Source of the DNA: Candidatus Tectimicrobiota bacterium | GTDB lineage: Bacteria; JACPSX01 | Reading direction: 5' to 3' | NCBI GenBank assembly: GCA_016193065.1 | Contig: JACPSX010000219.1 | Span: 1 to 28,088 of the forward strand | DNA: 28,088 nucleotides | Part shown: one piece after another, positions 1 through 8,449 of the stretch | How positions within the stretch are numbered: position 1 is the first letter of the stretch | How the letters are laid out: the number at the start of each line of letters is the position of its first letter | The notes under the pieces: model-generated | Databases searched by the model: none | The model's input: only the letters and a program-made list of their open reading frames with translations | Told to the model about the DNA's origin: nothing | Translations under genes and position numbers: made by a program

Positions 1-933
1 ATTGGCCCCCGTGGCCTGGACATAGATTTCCTGCCCCTCGTAGCTCAGAATCCAGTTCACGTAGAGCTTGGCGGCAAAGGGGTGCGCCGCCTTCTTTAGA
101 ATCTGGATGTTCCCCAAACCCACGGGCAGAGGCTCAACGGCAAAGAAGTCAACAGGTCCCCCCTGCTTGGCGACCCCGTAGACGTTGTACTCCGAAAGCG
201 GTATGGCAATCTTGAACTCCCCCGCAGCCAGCAACACGACCGCTGCATCAGCCCCCTCGGTGCGGAACTGGGCCTTATTCCTGGCAAAGCCCGCCATGAG
301 CTTTGTGGTCCTCTCAGCACCCAGGCTGTTCCACAGGGGATTGAGCCAGACGCCGGCGGTAATACTGTTAAACGCTACCTGGCCGCTCCACTTGGGGTCC
401 AGAAGGTCCTCCCAGGTCTTGGGCAGGTCCTTCTTGGAGACGAGGTTCGTGTTGTAACCCAGGCTGTAATAGCGCTTACGAAAAGCGATGGACGTAGTGC
501 CGTATTTCAGATCACCGGAATAGGTCCGCCAGGCGGGCAGATCGGTCAATTCGGCCAGTGCCTGGGCATCTAAATAGTTCTTCAGGGCTCCGCCGATTCC
601 CGTGACAATGTCTGCGATGGGTGCTCCCTGGCGGGCGGTAAAAAGAAGCTTCTGGTAGCGCACCTCGGTGGAGGCTAATGTGTAATCGACCTTCACGAAC
701 GGGTATCTTTGGTTAAACGCCTTGAGAACCTCCGCGTGCTCCCGGACAGTATCCGTGGAGTACACGCTGACTTTCCCCTCTGCTCTAGCCTTCTCCAGCC
801 AATCCTTGGGAACCGCCAGCTCGGCGTCAACTCCCTCCGCTCCCGCCGCGGCGACTGTCCTCTCCGCCGATGTCAGGAGCAATAAAGGAGCAATGACCGC
901 CACCAGGATAGCTGCCATCTTGTTTGTCTTCAC
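1..933 (-). CDS. ABC transporter substrate-binding protein, FbpA-like (SBP-D2), C-terminus beyond window
   Basis: This is a periplasmic binding protein of an ABC importer. Reading down from a GTG at 933 gives 311 codons without a stop, and the frame leaves the window at base 1. The GTG follows GGAGG with suitable spacing, and the identical MKTNK start of the full-length paralog at 12194-13294 supports it. A hydrophobic signal peptide (VAVIAPLLLLTSAERTVAAA) is followed by a mature domain with EGKVSVYSTDT, RYPFVKVDY, LGYNTNLVSKKDLPKTWEDL and AHPFAAKLYVNWILS, the usual blocks of this iron(III)/spermidine-like family. By comparison with the 366-residue paralog about 55 residues lie outside. It lies 99 bp downstream of a two-domain permease and probably serves it. 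The position of the FbpA tyrosine pair reads LSEYNVYGVAKQGG, with no adjacent tyrosines, so iron as ligand is doubtful. The family is clear but the substrate is not. Confidence 0.9.
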   Translation of the reverse strand, partial: MKTNKMAAILVAVIAPLLLLTSAERTVAAAGAEGVDAELAVPKDWLEKARAEGKVSVYSTDTVREHAEVLKAFNQRYPFVKVDYTLASTEVRYQKLLFTARQGAPIADIVTGIGGALKNYLDAQALAELTDLPAWRTYSGDLKYGTTSIAFRKRYYSLGYNTNLVSKKDLPKTWEDLLDPKWSGQVAFNSITAGVWLNPLWNSLGAERTTKLMAGFARNKAQFRTEGADAAVVLLAAGEFKIAIPLSEYNVYGVAKQGGPVDFFAVEPLPVGLGNIQILKKAAHPFAAKLYVNWILSYEGQEIYVQATGAN

Positions 934-1032
934 CGTGCTCCCTCCAATCCCTTTTTCTCCTCGCGGGCCAGGAGCGACGAGAGCCTCGCGTCTCTCTCTC
1001 CAACCAGTGCCACCTGTCTCAGAGAACTGCCT

Positions 1033-2772
1033 TCAGCGTCGCCCTCCGACTTCCCGGAATCCCAGGCGACGCATCCCCATTGCCACCATGAAAAGGAACA
1101 GGATCGTAAGGACGCCAATACCGGAGACCGCCCCCATCTGACCGTCGTCCCACATCATCCAGATAAACACGGAGAGCACCTGGTTCTCGGCCCCTTCGTA
1201 AAGCATCAACGGCAGACCCGTCAGACGCACCGAAAGAAACATGGACCAGATCCCCAGGCCAACGAACGCGGGGATCAGGAGGGGGAAATGGATGCGTCGA
1301 AATGTCTCCAGCAGGGTCGCCCCGCTCAAGTACGCCGCCTCTTCCAGCTCCCGGTGAATTTGCAGCAGCGAGGCGGTCATCGCCCGTGTCCCGTAGGCCA
1401 TAAAGCTCATCATGAAGCCCAGGGAGATCAGCCAGATCGTACCGTAGATGGGAACGTAGGGCTTCAGCATCAGAAAGATCCAGATTAGGGCCAAGGCCAT
1501 GACGATGCCGGGAATCGAGCGGGGCAGAAAGGCCAGCATGTCCATGAGCCTTCTCCCCCAAAACCGCGTGCGCACCAGGACCCAGGAGATCATGAAGGAG
1601 AGAAGGATCGTGCCGACGGCCGTGACGGCAACCATGAGAACCGTGTTTTTCAGCACCTTCCAGGTGGCCCCGTAAATGGCGATGGTGCGGTAATTGTCCA
1701 GGGAGACGAGGGAGAGGCTTTTCGCCGTCGGCAAGGTCGGAAAGGGGATCAGAGAGGTCCACAAGAGCACCAGCAAGGGCAAGACCAGGGTCAGGAGAAG
1801 GTAGAGCACAACGGCCCCAAAAGCCACATATTTCCAGCGCCCCAGGTCCAGCCGCTTGGGCTTATAGTCCCGGCCGCTCACCACGGCGAACTTCTCGGCC
1901 CGGCGGATCGCCTTGGAGTAGAGAACAACTCCGACGGCCGCCAGGAGCACGTAGGCGACGGAGAGGGCATTGGCCTGCCCGTAGTCGGGGGTCTCCAGAC
2001 CCTGGGTTACGGCGTAGATCTTCGTGCTGAACACGTAGATCCGGGCCGGCAGGCCCAGGATCCCCGGAATCTCGAAGGTCTCCAACACCGTGATTGTCTC
2101 GTAGATGAGAACCGCCACGATCCCCGAAGAGAGGACGCGCAGCGTGATCCGCCGCAGGCGGGAAAAGGGCCCCGCTCCGGAGACGGCGGCCGCTTCCTCC
2201 AGGGCCGGATCCATGTTCCGGAACAGGGGGACCATGAGCAGGAAGGAGGTCGGCACCACCCGCAGGGATTCCAGGATGATCATCCCCGGCAGGGTATAGG
2301 TGTTAAACGGCGCCGTGCCGAGACCGAAGAGACTCATCAGCCAGCGATTGATGTATCCCATGCGCGGGCTAAACAGCATGACCCAGGCAATGGCGTGCAA
2401 GACCCCGGGAATGGCCAGGGTCAGGGGGATGGCGGCAAAGGCGATCCCCCGACACGGGAGGTTGGTGCGCTCCACAAGCCAGGCCATCACTAGAGCCAAA
2501 CTCACCCCCAGAAGCACGCTCCCCGCCGTCAGAATCAGGGTGTTTCCCAAGATGACCATTGTGGATTTCCGCAGGTAGGCCCGGGCATAATTTTGCAGAC
2601 CGGGGTTTTTAAACTCCCCGATGGCCGTGGAGTTGCTGAAGCTGCCCAGGATCAGGGTCAACAGGGGAACCAACGTAAAGGCAAGCAGAAACAGCAGGAG
2701 AAGCGTGGCCCCAGGATGGCGGATCCTCACACCGCGGAAACGACTCATACCCAAGGTACCGGCTAGCTCCAT
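1033..2772 (-). CDS. ABC transporter permease, two fused permease domains (iron/thiamine type)
   Basis: This inner-membrane permease forms the translocation pore of an ABC importer. It has 579 residues when started at the ATG at 2772, which has AGGAG six bases upstream. A TTG at 2793 is in frame but has no such site. Two complete permease modules are fused, as in FbpB and ThiP. Each has about six membrane segments and one cytoplasmic EAA loop that contacts the ATPase: EEAAAVSGAG near residues 192-215 and EEAAYLSGATLL near 477-501. A polar linker (KYKPKRLDLGRW-like, near 300-315) joins the halves. A binding-protein gene follows 99 bp downstream. The nearest ATPase gene (3338-4435) is separated by about 565 bp holding a UbiD remnant and is coupled to a different permease, so this one may share that ATPase. 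A weak promoter candidate lies at 2884-2912. Confidence 0.93.
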   Translation of the reverse strand: MELAGTLGMSRFRGVRIRHPGATLLLLFLLAFTLVPLLTLILGSFSNSTAIGEFKNPGLQNYARAYLRKSTMVILGNTLILTAGSVLLGVSLALVMAWLVERTNLPCRGIAFAAIPLTLAIPGVLHAIAWVMLFSPRMGYINRWLMSLFGLGTAPFNTYTLPGMIILESLRVVPTSFLLMVPLFRNMDPALEEAAAVSGAGPFSRLRRITLRVLSSGIVAVLIYETITVLETFEIPGILGLPARIYVFSTKIYAVTQGLETPDYGQANALSVAYVLLAAVGVVLYSKAIRRAEKFAVVSGRDYKPKRLDLGRWKYVAFGAVVLYLLLTLVLPLLVLLWTSLIPFPTLPTAKSLSLVSLDNYRTIAIYGATWKVLKNTVLMVAVTAVGTILLSFMISWVLVRTRFWGRRLMDMLAFLPRSIPGIVMALALIWIFLMLKPYVPIYGTIWLISLGFMMSFMAYGTRAMTASLLQIHRELEEAAYLSGATLLETFRRIHFPLLIPAFVGLGIWSMFLSVRLTGLPLMLYEGAENQVLSVFIWMMWDDGQMGAVSGIGVLTILFLFMVAMGMRRLGFREVGGRR

Positions 2773-3046
2773 GCCCTTCTCCTGGAGAAACAATCCGGAT
2801 GCTGCAGAGTCACAGGCTCAATCGCCAGACAATTTCATTCGGAACTCTGTTGACCTTAAAGCTTGAGGTTTGGAGTTAGCGCTTCTATATCACACCGGCT
2901 CCAGGGAAACAACCTTCTTTTCCCAGCCGGCCGGGTGAACTCTTAAATGCCCGATCTTCCGACTCAGGGAACCCGTCAAAAATCCTGCCCAATCCCTGAA
3001 ACCGCACAAAGTGCCCGGAGAAACGGCGGGATCCGCCCTGCGATGC
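2773..3046. other. Non-coding stretch between permease and UbiD remnant
   Basis: With the remnant at 3047-3233 and the bases up to 3337, this forms the largest gap without an intact gene (about 565 bp). I see no protein-family similarity in 2773-3046 in any frame. It contains the weak promoter candidate at 2884-2912 reading toward the permease. Bases 3234-3337, next to the ATPase stop, likewise show nothing I recognise, apart from a few codons that may extend the UbiD remnant upstream in yet another frame. Confidence 0.5.
2884..2912 (-). promoter_or_regulatory. Weak sigma70-like promoter candidate before the permease at 1033-2772
   Basis: On the minus strand TTGTTT (2912-2907) and TATAGA (2889-2884) are separated by 17 bases. 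That is 3 of 6 and 4 of 6 matches to the sigma70 consensus, reading toward the permease start about 110 bases away. The long gap and the unrelated remnant upstream make an independent promoter sensible here, but the match is weak. Confidence 0.25.
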
Positions 3047-3233
3047 TTACTCCAGCCTCTTTCTCTCTCCTTCCCCCAGCTTGGCCCCCGTCTTGTAGTG
3101 TTCTCCCCGAATCGCCAGATCCGCCTCCTCTTCGTGTCTTCTGGTCCAATAGCCCGGGGGTAGCCATGCCATGGCACCTTCGGGTCAACTTCTCCCACCG
3201 CTCCTCTTCCCAAACCTTCAGGGCTCGTTCCAT
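3047..3233 (-). pseudogene. C-terminal remnant of a UbiD-family decarboxylase, frameshifted twice
   Basis: Three reading frames in succession give the end of a UbiD-family protein. The first frame starts at 3233 and gives MERALKVWEEERWEKLT. The second gives PKVPWHGYP. The third gives GYWTRRHEEEADLAIRG followed by EHYKTGAKLGEG and a TAA at 3047-3049. The order ALKVWEE, PWHGYP, GYWTEE-like, EEADLA-RG-YYKTG is the typical tail of one UbiD subfamily (prenylated-FMN-dependent (de)carboxylases). It takes two frameshifts to join, and the rest of the gene (about 400 residues) is missing. It therefore cannot code for an enzyme. It differs from the tail of the UbiD gene at 13322-14643, so it is not a copy of that gene. 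The family is recalled from its C-terminal pattern rather than from a search. Confidence 0.6.
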
Positions 3234-3337
3234 ACATCTTCGGTATCCCGTCTTTGATCTTCCCTTGGTCAGCAGGCATGGAACTGCAGTGCGAAGGAAC
3301 CGGACCCGCTAAGCTCTTGGACGACGGTAATCGCGTT

Positions 3338-4435
3338 TCACGCTTTCCTTGACAAAGAAGACAGTTCTCTATTGTAGAACACCCTGATCCTGTCCTTGGA
3401 AATCTGGAAATATGCCTTCCCGGGTGCAATGGGACTTCCCATCGCTTTCTTCAATATCCTCTTACTGGTTCGGGTCTGGACTTGATACAGGCTGTAGTCA
3501 CCCAAAAAAGTAGTACTAACTATCTCTCCCTCGAACTCATTGGCATTGCCTGAGGGGGAAGCGCTTAGTTGAATGTCCTCGGGCCTGATTGCGATGACCA
3601 CTTGAGAACCGACGCTGCTCGCCGAATCCGCATGTAGCGTTCCGATCTCGGTTTTTATGACTCCTGCCTCGGTAATTCTGCCCTCTAACCAGTTCACGGA
3701 GCCGAAGAACTCAGCCACAGTGACATTGACAGGCTGGTGATAGAGTTCCTGTGGATGCCCCACTTGCAGAATGACTCCATGATCCATCATGGCGGTTCGA
3801 TCAGCCAAGGCCATGGCTTCTACCTGGTCGTGTGTCACATAGAGAACGGTGACGCCGATCTTTTTCACCAGCTCTCGTAACTCAGAACGGACATCCTCCC
3901 GTAAACGGGCATCCAGGTTGCTGAGGGGTTCGTCCATGAGGAGGGCCTGGGGTTTAATCGCCAGGGCTCGAGCGAGGGCGACTCTTTGTTGCTGGCCCCC
4001 GCTCAGCAGTGGGGCAGGTCTTTTCTCCAGTCCTTCCAGTTGGACCAATTGGAGCGCTTCCCTGACCCTATCCTGAACCACTTGCTTGGAAAGTTTTCTT
4101 TTGGCTTGCGTCAAAGGTAATGCCACGTTTTCGAAAACCGTCAAGTGAGGCCAAATGGCGTAGGATTGAAACACCATGCCCAACTCTCTCTCCTGGGGCG
4201 GCACGAAAATCCGCTCGCAGTCAGAGAATACCACCTTTCCTGCCAAGGAGATTTGGCCGGTATCGGGCTTTTCCAATCCTGCCAAGCAGCGCAGGAGGGT
4301 CGTTTTGCCTGATCCACTCCGCCCCAACAGGACGAATATCTCTCCTCTCTCCACCTGAAGATCAATGCCCTGGAGCGCCTGAACCGTTCCCTGCTTCGTG
4401 TGGAATTTCATGGTGACGTTTCGAATGGCAATCAT
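3338..4435 (-). CDS. ABC transporter ATP-binding protein (FbpC/PotA type)
   Basis: This is the ATPase that powers the importer, 365 residues from the ATG at 4435. That ATG shares the sequence ATGA with the TGA stop of the upstream permease, a four-base overlap that indicates translational coupling. The same frame is open further upstream to 4567, but that part lies inside the permease gene. All ATPase motifs are present: Walker A GRSGSGKTT (38-46), Q-loop FQSYAIWPH (Q90), signature LSGGQQQR (144-151), Walker B ALLMDEP (164-170) and switch histidine in YVTHD (202). A TOBE-like regulatory domain occupies the last ~120 residues and contains VVIAIRPEDIQLS. It works with the permease at 4432-6168 and binding protein E at 6258-7346. 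Motif positions match those of the second ATPase at 15097-16203 exactly, so the two are related copies. Confidence 0.95.
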   Translation of the reverse strand: MIAIRNVTMKFHTKQGTVQALQGIDLQVERGEIFVLLGRSGSGKTTLLRCLAGLEKPDTGQISLAGKVVFSDCERIFVPPQERELGMVFQSYAIWPHLTVFENVALPLTQAKRKLSKQVVQDRVREALQLVQLEGLEKRPAPLLSGGQQQRVALARALAIKPQALLMDEPLSNLDARLREDVRSELRELVKKIGVTVLYVTHDQVEAMALADRTAMMDHGVILQVGHPQELYHQPVNVTVAEFFGSVNWLEGRITEAGVIKTEIGTLHADSASSVGSQVVIAIRPEDIQLSASPSGNANEFEGEIVSTTFLGDYSLYQVQTRTSKRILKKAMGSPIAPGKAYFQISKDRIRVFYNRELSSLSRKA

Positions 4436-6168
4436 AGGGTCCGCTCCATGGCTGTAGCGCGTCTTCCCACATACCAATAGAGGAAGACGAGGGGGACCAT
4501 GACGGCAACGACCAGCAAGGCCGCGGCGGCAGCTTTTGGATAAAGTCCCGACAGCCAGATTCCCCACATGGCGGCCGGGAGCGTGATATTACGCGTGGTA
4601 GCCAGAATTGACGCCACGGTAAGCTCCCGGTAAGTCAATAGGGCAACCCATAACCAAGTGTTCAGCAATGCCGGACCGAGCAGGGGCAACAAAATCTTCC
4701 GCAGAATCCGTAATAGCGGGATGCCGCTGACCGCTGCCGCTTCCTCGAGTTCCTTGTGAATTTGAATCAGAGCGCTGTTTAGATTCCGCGTTGCAAAGCT
4801 GAGCCACACCAAGGTATAGACCGCCATGAGGAGATAGATTGTACCGTAAATGGGAAGGAACCCACTGAGAAGAAAGATGGACACATAGGCTGCGCTTACA
4901 GCGAAAATAATATGGGGAACGGCATGGGGAAGGAAAGAGAAGACGTCAAAGAAAAACCTGCTCCGAAATCCTGAACGAACCACCACCCAGGAAAGTCCTA
5001 GACTGAATAGCAGCGTTAACGTGGGCACTGAAACGGCCAAGATGAACGTATTTTGCGCCCCGATCAACAGTTGGTGGATCGGGAGCGCCCTGAAGTTATT
5101 CAGGGAGACATGACCCAGGGCGCTCAGAGAGGGTACCTGCGGATAGGGAAGTAGGGCATTCCAAACGAGCATGGATAGTGGCAACAGCTGGCCCAGAAGG
5201 AAATAACCTCCGAGAAAGGCCCAAGCCCAAGGCTTCCAACGGCCCAACTCCACCTGCCTCGGCCGGTACGACTGGCCGGTGACCACGGCATAGCGGTGGC
5301 TCGACTTCAGCGCGCGGTAGTACCAACAAAGGAAGAGAAGGGAGATGCAAATCATCAACACGGCGGAGGCGCCGGCCAGGTCGTGCCTCGGCAAACCGTC
5401 CAGCGGCTGGACCTGAATGTAAAGAAAGGTGCTGAAGGTGAACACGCGATTCGACAGGCCGATCACAGCCGGGATATCGAAGGCGGCGACACCGATCATA
5501 AAGATATAAATTGCCGCCGCTAATACTCCGGGATAGGCGAGTGGCAGGGTCACTTTGTGGAGGGTCTGGAAAAACCTAAGGCCATGGACCTCAGCGGCCT
5601 CCTCGAAGACAGGGTTCATCGCTCGAAACGTCGGCGACACCATGATGAAGGCCACGTTTGCCAGGCCAAGACCCTGGATGATCCCCATTCCCGGCGCTGT
5701 GGCCACGTTGATACGGGCCCACTCCATCCCCGGGATCCCGGTAATGAGCGTATTGATGATACCGATCCGGGGGTTAAGCAGGAAAACCCAGCCCATGCCG
5801 GTGAGAAAGCTGGGAATCAGCAGACCCAAAACCATAAGGGTCTGGGGAATTTCTTTGGGGCGCAGGTCAGTTCTCTCCACAAGCCAGGCAGCCGGGATAC
5901 CAAATAATAAGGCCACCGCCACCGTTATCAGAGAAAAGACGGCGGTGTTCAGCAACGCCTTGTACGTGAAGGGGTCCAAGTACAGCTCCCGATAGGCATC
6001 GAGACTGTAACCGGCGGCAGCGCCCGCCAACTGCCGGAAACTTATCCAGACAATTACACTGACCAGGACAGTCAACGCAGCAACGGGAATCAGTGAAATG
6101 CCGACCAAAACCGTACGGCGATCAAGCAGCGGGCCGATCACCAGTCTACGAAGAACCGCTCTCCGCAT
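4432..6168 (-). CDS. ABC transporter permease, two fused permease domains
   Basis: Inner-membrane pore component of 578 residues with two tandem permease modules. The first has the loop FEEAAEVHGLRFFQT and the second LEEAAAVSGIPLLRI, each followed by the LP-rich segment that docks on the ATPase. The linker SYRPRQVELGRW separates the halves. Many hydrophobic segments are evident, beginning with VLVGISLIPVAALTVLVSVI. The ATG at 6168 has only a weak GGGAA before it, so translation may depend on coupling to the upstream binding-protein gene, which stops 89 bp away. The stop overlaps the start of the ATPase by four bases. Binding protein E, this permease and the ATPase form the only complete importer operon in the window. 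Confidence 0.94.
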   Translation of the reverse strand: MRRAVLRRLVIGPLLDRRTVLVGISLIPVAALTVLVSVIVWISFRQLAGAAAGYSLDAYRELYLDPFTYKALLNTAVFSLITVAVALLFGIPAAWLVERTDLRPKEIPQTLMVLGLLIPSFLTGMGWVFLLNPRIGIINTLITGIPGMEWARINVATAPGMGIIQGLGLANVAFIMVSPTFRAMNPVFEEAAEVHGLRFFQTLHKVTLPLAYPGVLAAAIYIFMIGVAAFDIPAVIGLSNRVFTFSTFLYIQVQPLDGLPRHDLAGASAVLMICISLLFLCWYYRALKSSHRYAVVTGQSYRPRQVELGRWKPWAWAFLGGYFLLGQLLPLSMLVWNALLPYPQVPSLSALGHVSLNNFRALPIHQLLIGAQNTFILAVSVPTLTLLFSLGLSWVVVRSGFRSRFFFDVFSFLPHAVPHIIFAVSAAYVSIFLLSGFLPIYGTIYLLMAVYTLVWLSFATRNLNSALIQIHKELEEAAAVSGIPLLRILRKILLPLLGPALLNTWLWVALLTYRELTVASILATTRNITLPAAMWGIWLSGLYPKAAAAALLVVAVMVPLVFLYWYVGRRATAMERTL

Positions 6169-6257
6169 CGAAATTCCCAGATCCGCTTTCCGGCAGACCT
6201 TCCCCTCTTCGCATCCCCGAGTATTTACTCTGACCTCCTGTTCCTGAGGTCGCTCCC

Positions 6258-7346
6258 CTAACGACCGGCCAGAACTTTCGCAAACTCGGTAGCGGCCTTG
6301 CTGAGGATGGCTCCTTCTTCCCCCCTCCAGGAAGCGGCCGTGAATCTCAATGTTTTCATACTCTTCGCCTCCGCTTCCTTGTATTGCTTATGGGCTGGAG
6401 TCCCTTCCACCGAGGCCGAGGACCAACCCACCACCCGGGAAAGGATGTCTTGGCCTTCCTTGCTCATGAGAAAGCCGACCAAGAGAGTGGCCAGGTTCGG
6501 ATGTGCCGAGTGCGCGGGAACTACAAAATAGAAGGAGTCAATCAACGAGGGATCCTCCTCCCATACCGTGCCCACAGGTCCGCCGGTCTGTCGAGCATAG
6601 GCATCTCCGCCATAGTTCCCGCAGTTCTTAACCAGCATCAGAAACTCTCCGCTGGCGATCCGGGACTCTTCCCCGCACCGGATCAAACCACCGATCTGGC
6701 GGCTCAGGGCCTGGACAAATTCCAAGGCTTTGTCGTAACCCCACGCCCGGTTGGAGGCCAAGAAATAGAGTCCCGATGCATAGGGAGTGGAAGCGATCTT
6801 CCCCTTCCATTTCGGGTTCAGGACATCTTGAAGCCGGCGCGGCGCTTCCGCCGTCTTAATCTCGCGGGTGTTGTAAGTAATCCCGTGGAATACGTCCACA
6901 AACCGGATTAACTGTCCTTCGGCCTCTACGGTATCCCCCGGAACGTGGGGAAAAACCTCCCGCCAGGGATAAGGTCTCGTCACTCCTTTCCCCAAAACCA
7001 TGTTGACGGGGCGCGCGTTGGCCACAAGAATATCCGTGTCCGACTTCACACCCGCCTGGCGCGTCTCTATGACACGGCCTGTCATAACGGGCATTGCAGG
7101 CCCGGCGGCGTAACGGATCCTTATATTGAGACCGTATTTCTTGTTGAGCGCGTCCTGGATGATCCTGACACCCTCTGCCTCTCCCCAAGTTCCGCCCCCT
7201 GCCACCAGATTGAGCTCGCCCTCAGCCTGCGCCGCTTTGATCAGCTCATTAAGCCTCTGCGCAGGCCCCTGCTGAGCATATCCGATTGGAACCGACACGA
7301 TCATCACGGCAAACACGCAGCCCAACCACATCATCCTCTTGCGCAT
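6258..7346 (-). CDS. ABC transporter substrate-binding protein (SBP-E)
   Basis: Periplasmic binding protein of 362 residues, first gene of the complete importer operon (binding protein, permease, ATPase). A clear Sec signal peptide (WLGCVFAVMIVSVPIGYA) is probably cleaved before QQGPAQRLN. The mature part has AAQAEGELNLVAGGGTWG, ITYNTREIK, LNPKWKGKIASTPYAS and AHPNLATLLVGFLMSKEGQ, the usual blocks of FbpA-like proteins. It is more distant from the other binding proteins of the window than they are from each other. Cysteines near 216 and 232 (LIRCGEE, VKNCGNYGG) could form a disulphide in the periplasm; this is a guess. The iron-site region reads KNCGNYGGDAYARQTGG, without the adjacent tyrosine pair of FbpA. 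The ligand is unknown. Confidence 0.93.
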   Translation of the reverse strand: MRKRMMWLGCVFAVMIVSVPIGYAQQGPAQRLNELIKAAQAEGELNLVAGGGTWGEAEGVRIIQDALNKKYGLNIRIRYAAGPAMPVMTGRVIETRQAGVKSDTDILVANARPVNMVLGKGVTRPYPWREVFPHVPGDTVEAEGQLIRFVDVFHGITYNTREIKTAEAPRRLQDVLNPKWKGKIASTPYASGLYFLASNRAWGYDKALEFVQALSRQIGGLIRCGEESRIASGEFLMLVKNCGNYGGDAYARQTGGPVGTVWEEDPSLIDSFYFVVPAHSAHPNLATLLVGFLMSKEGQDILSRVVGWSSASVEGTPAHKQYKEAEAKSMKTLRFTAASWRGEEGAILSKAATEFAKVLAGR

Positions 7347-7392
7347 GGCTCATTTCCTCCTTTGCAGCCTCCTAAACACACGGTTGCCCTGG

Positions 7393-8388
7393 TCAGACTT
7401 CTCCGCGCAGCAAACCACTCTCCTTGTAGTACGATTCGGCTCCCGGGTGGAGGGGAACCGGCATAGTTTTCCATACCTCTTCGGGTCGAATTGGATAATG
7501 AAGGGGGCTCTCCATGACCGGCATGTGCCGGTATTTGACCTCGAAATCATCCCGGTCTTCGATGAGAACCTGAGCCATCAGACGGGCCACCCGGTCCGGC
7601 ATGTCGCCGCGGACCAAGACGATCCATTGGCTCCAATCCACGGTGGTCACCGCGCGATCAAGCCCGAAAAATTCCCCGGCCTCAATGGTCTCCGCTTGAT
7701 ATCCATAGTCTTTGTTTAAACTCTGCAATTGCGGCTCGTCGATGGAAAGAAAGCGCATCGGCCGCCGATCCGTAAATCGGTGCCAGGTCATGATAGCCTC
7801 ATAAAAGATGGCATCGGCCTCCCCGGAGACCAGGAGTTTGGGGGCTTTGGGGGGGCGTTCAAATTCGATCCATTTCCCTCCCCACTTCGGGATGTCGCCC
7901 CATTCGATGCCGTAGGCATTCAGGATGCGCTCGGCGACAAATCCGATGTGATTAATCCCGTCGTTCAGTCCCGTCACGATCCTGAGGGGGGGCTTCTTCT
8001 CGCGCAGGTCGTGAAACGAGCGGATCCCATAGCGCTGAGCCACATCCTCGGCGATGGCCAGAACCATGCGGTCCCTGTGAGGCAGGGCCGCGATTGCCCG
8101 CAGATCAGGATAGGCGCGTTCGAACATTCCCCTGCCTTCCAAGGCCTGCGCCGCCGTGACGATCGGTGTCGTGACCGCCATATCCACAAGCCCCTCCGCG
8201 ACCGAAAGGACATTATCCTTGTATCCTCGGCCCGTGTGAATTACAAAGGTTGAAGTCTTGGCCGTCCTCCATCGCATGCCCGTAGCGATCCAACCACAGA
8301 GGCTCGTCAAGTTCGTTATGCCCCAATCCCCCATAAGGCGCAGATGAACTTCTAAATCGCTTTTTCCCCATTCGGCTTCCACATCCAT
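7393..8388 (-). CDS. TAXI-family (NMT1/TRAP-type) solute-binding protein without a visible signal peptide
   Basis: The protein has the type II binding fold of TAXI-family receptors. Visible blocks are STFVIHTGRGYKDNVLSVAE, EGLVDMAVTTP, PDLRAIAALPHRDRMVLAIA, IRSFHDLREKKPPLRIVTG, IPKWGGKWIEFE and LLVSGEADAIFYEAIM. I chose the ATG at 8388 (331 residues) because AGAGGA lies nine bases upstream. An ATG at 8397 and a GTG at 8412 are also in frame. From none of these starts does a hydrophobic signal segment appear, although TAXI receptors are normally exported. No TRAP permease (DctQM) gene is in the window. The gene lies 46 bp upstream of binding protein E and 61 bp downstream of an LLM gene, so it is probably co-transcribed. 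It may act as a cytoplasmic binding or sensing protein, or as a THI5/NMT1-like enzyme; the role is open. Confidence 0.85.
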   Translation of the reverse strand: MDVEAEWGKSDLEVHLRLMGDWGITNLTSLCGWIATGMRWRTAKTSTFVIHTGRGYKDNVLSVAEGLVDMAVTTPIVTAAQALEGRGMFERAYPDLRAIAALPHRDRMVLAIAEDVAQRYGIRSFHDLREKKPPLRIVTGLNDGINHIGFVAERILNAYGIEWGDIPKWGGKWIEFERPPKAPKLLVSGEADAIFYEAIMTWHRFTDRRPMRFLSIDEPQLQSLNKDYGYQAETIEAGEFFGLDRAVTTVDWSQWIVLVRGDMPDRVARLMAQVLIEDRDDFEVKYRHMPVMESPLHYPIRPEEVWKTMPVPLHPGAESYYKESGLLRGEV

Positions 8389-8449
8389 GATGTCCATTCC
8401 TCTGTTGAGCACGTATAATGATCAATTCAGTCCGTTGAATCTCCACGTT

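Noticed and set aside
1019-1762. Minus-strand frame of 247 codons inside the first permease
   Set aside because: It lies wholly within the permease gene in another frame, is rich in D, R, G and H, and has no membrane helices or domain motifs.
2890-3429. Minus-strand frame of 179 codons between permease and ATPase
   Set aside because: It overlaps the end of the ATPase gene, has no ribosome site, and only its middle part (PKVPWHGYP) has family resemblance, as one of three frames of the UbiD remnant.
6258-7346. Annotation of the receptors and permeases as ferric iron importers
   Set aside because: General fold similarity is clear, but the tyrosine pair is absent and no Fur-box-like site or siderophore gene was seen. 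I kept a neutral name.
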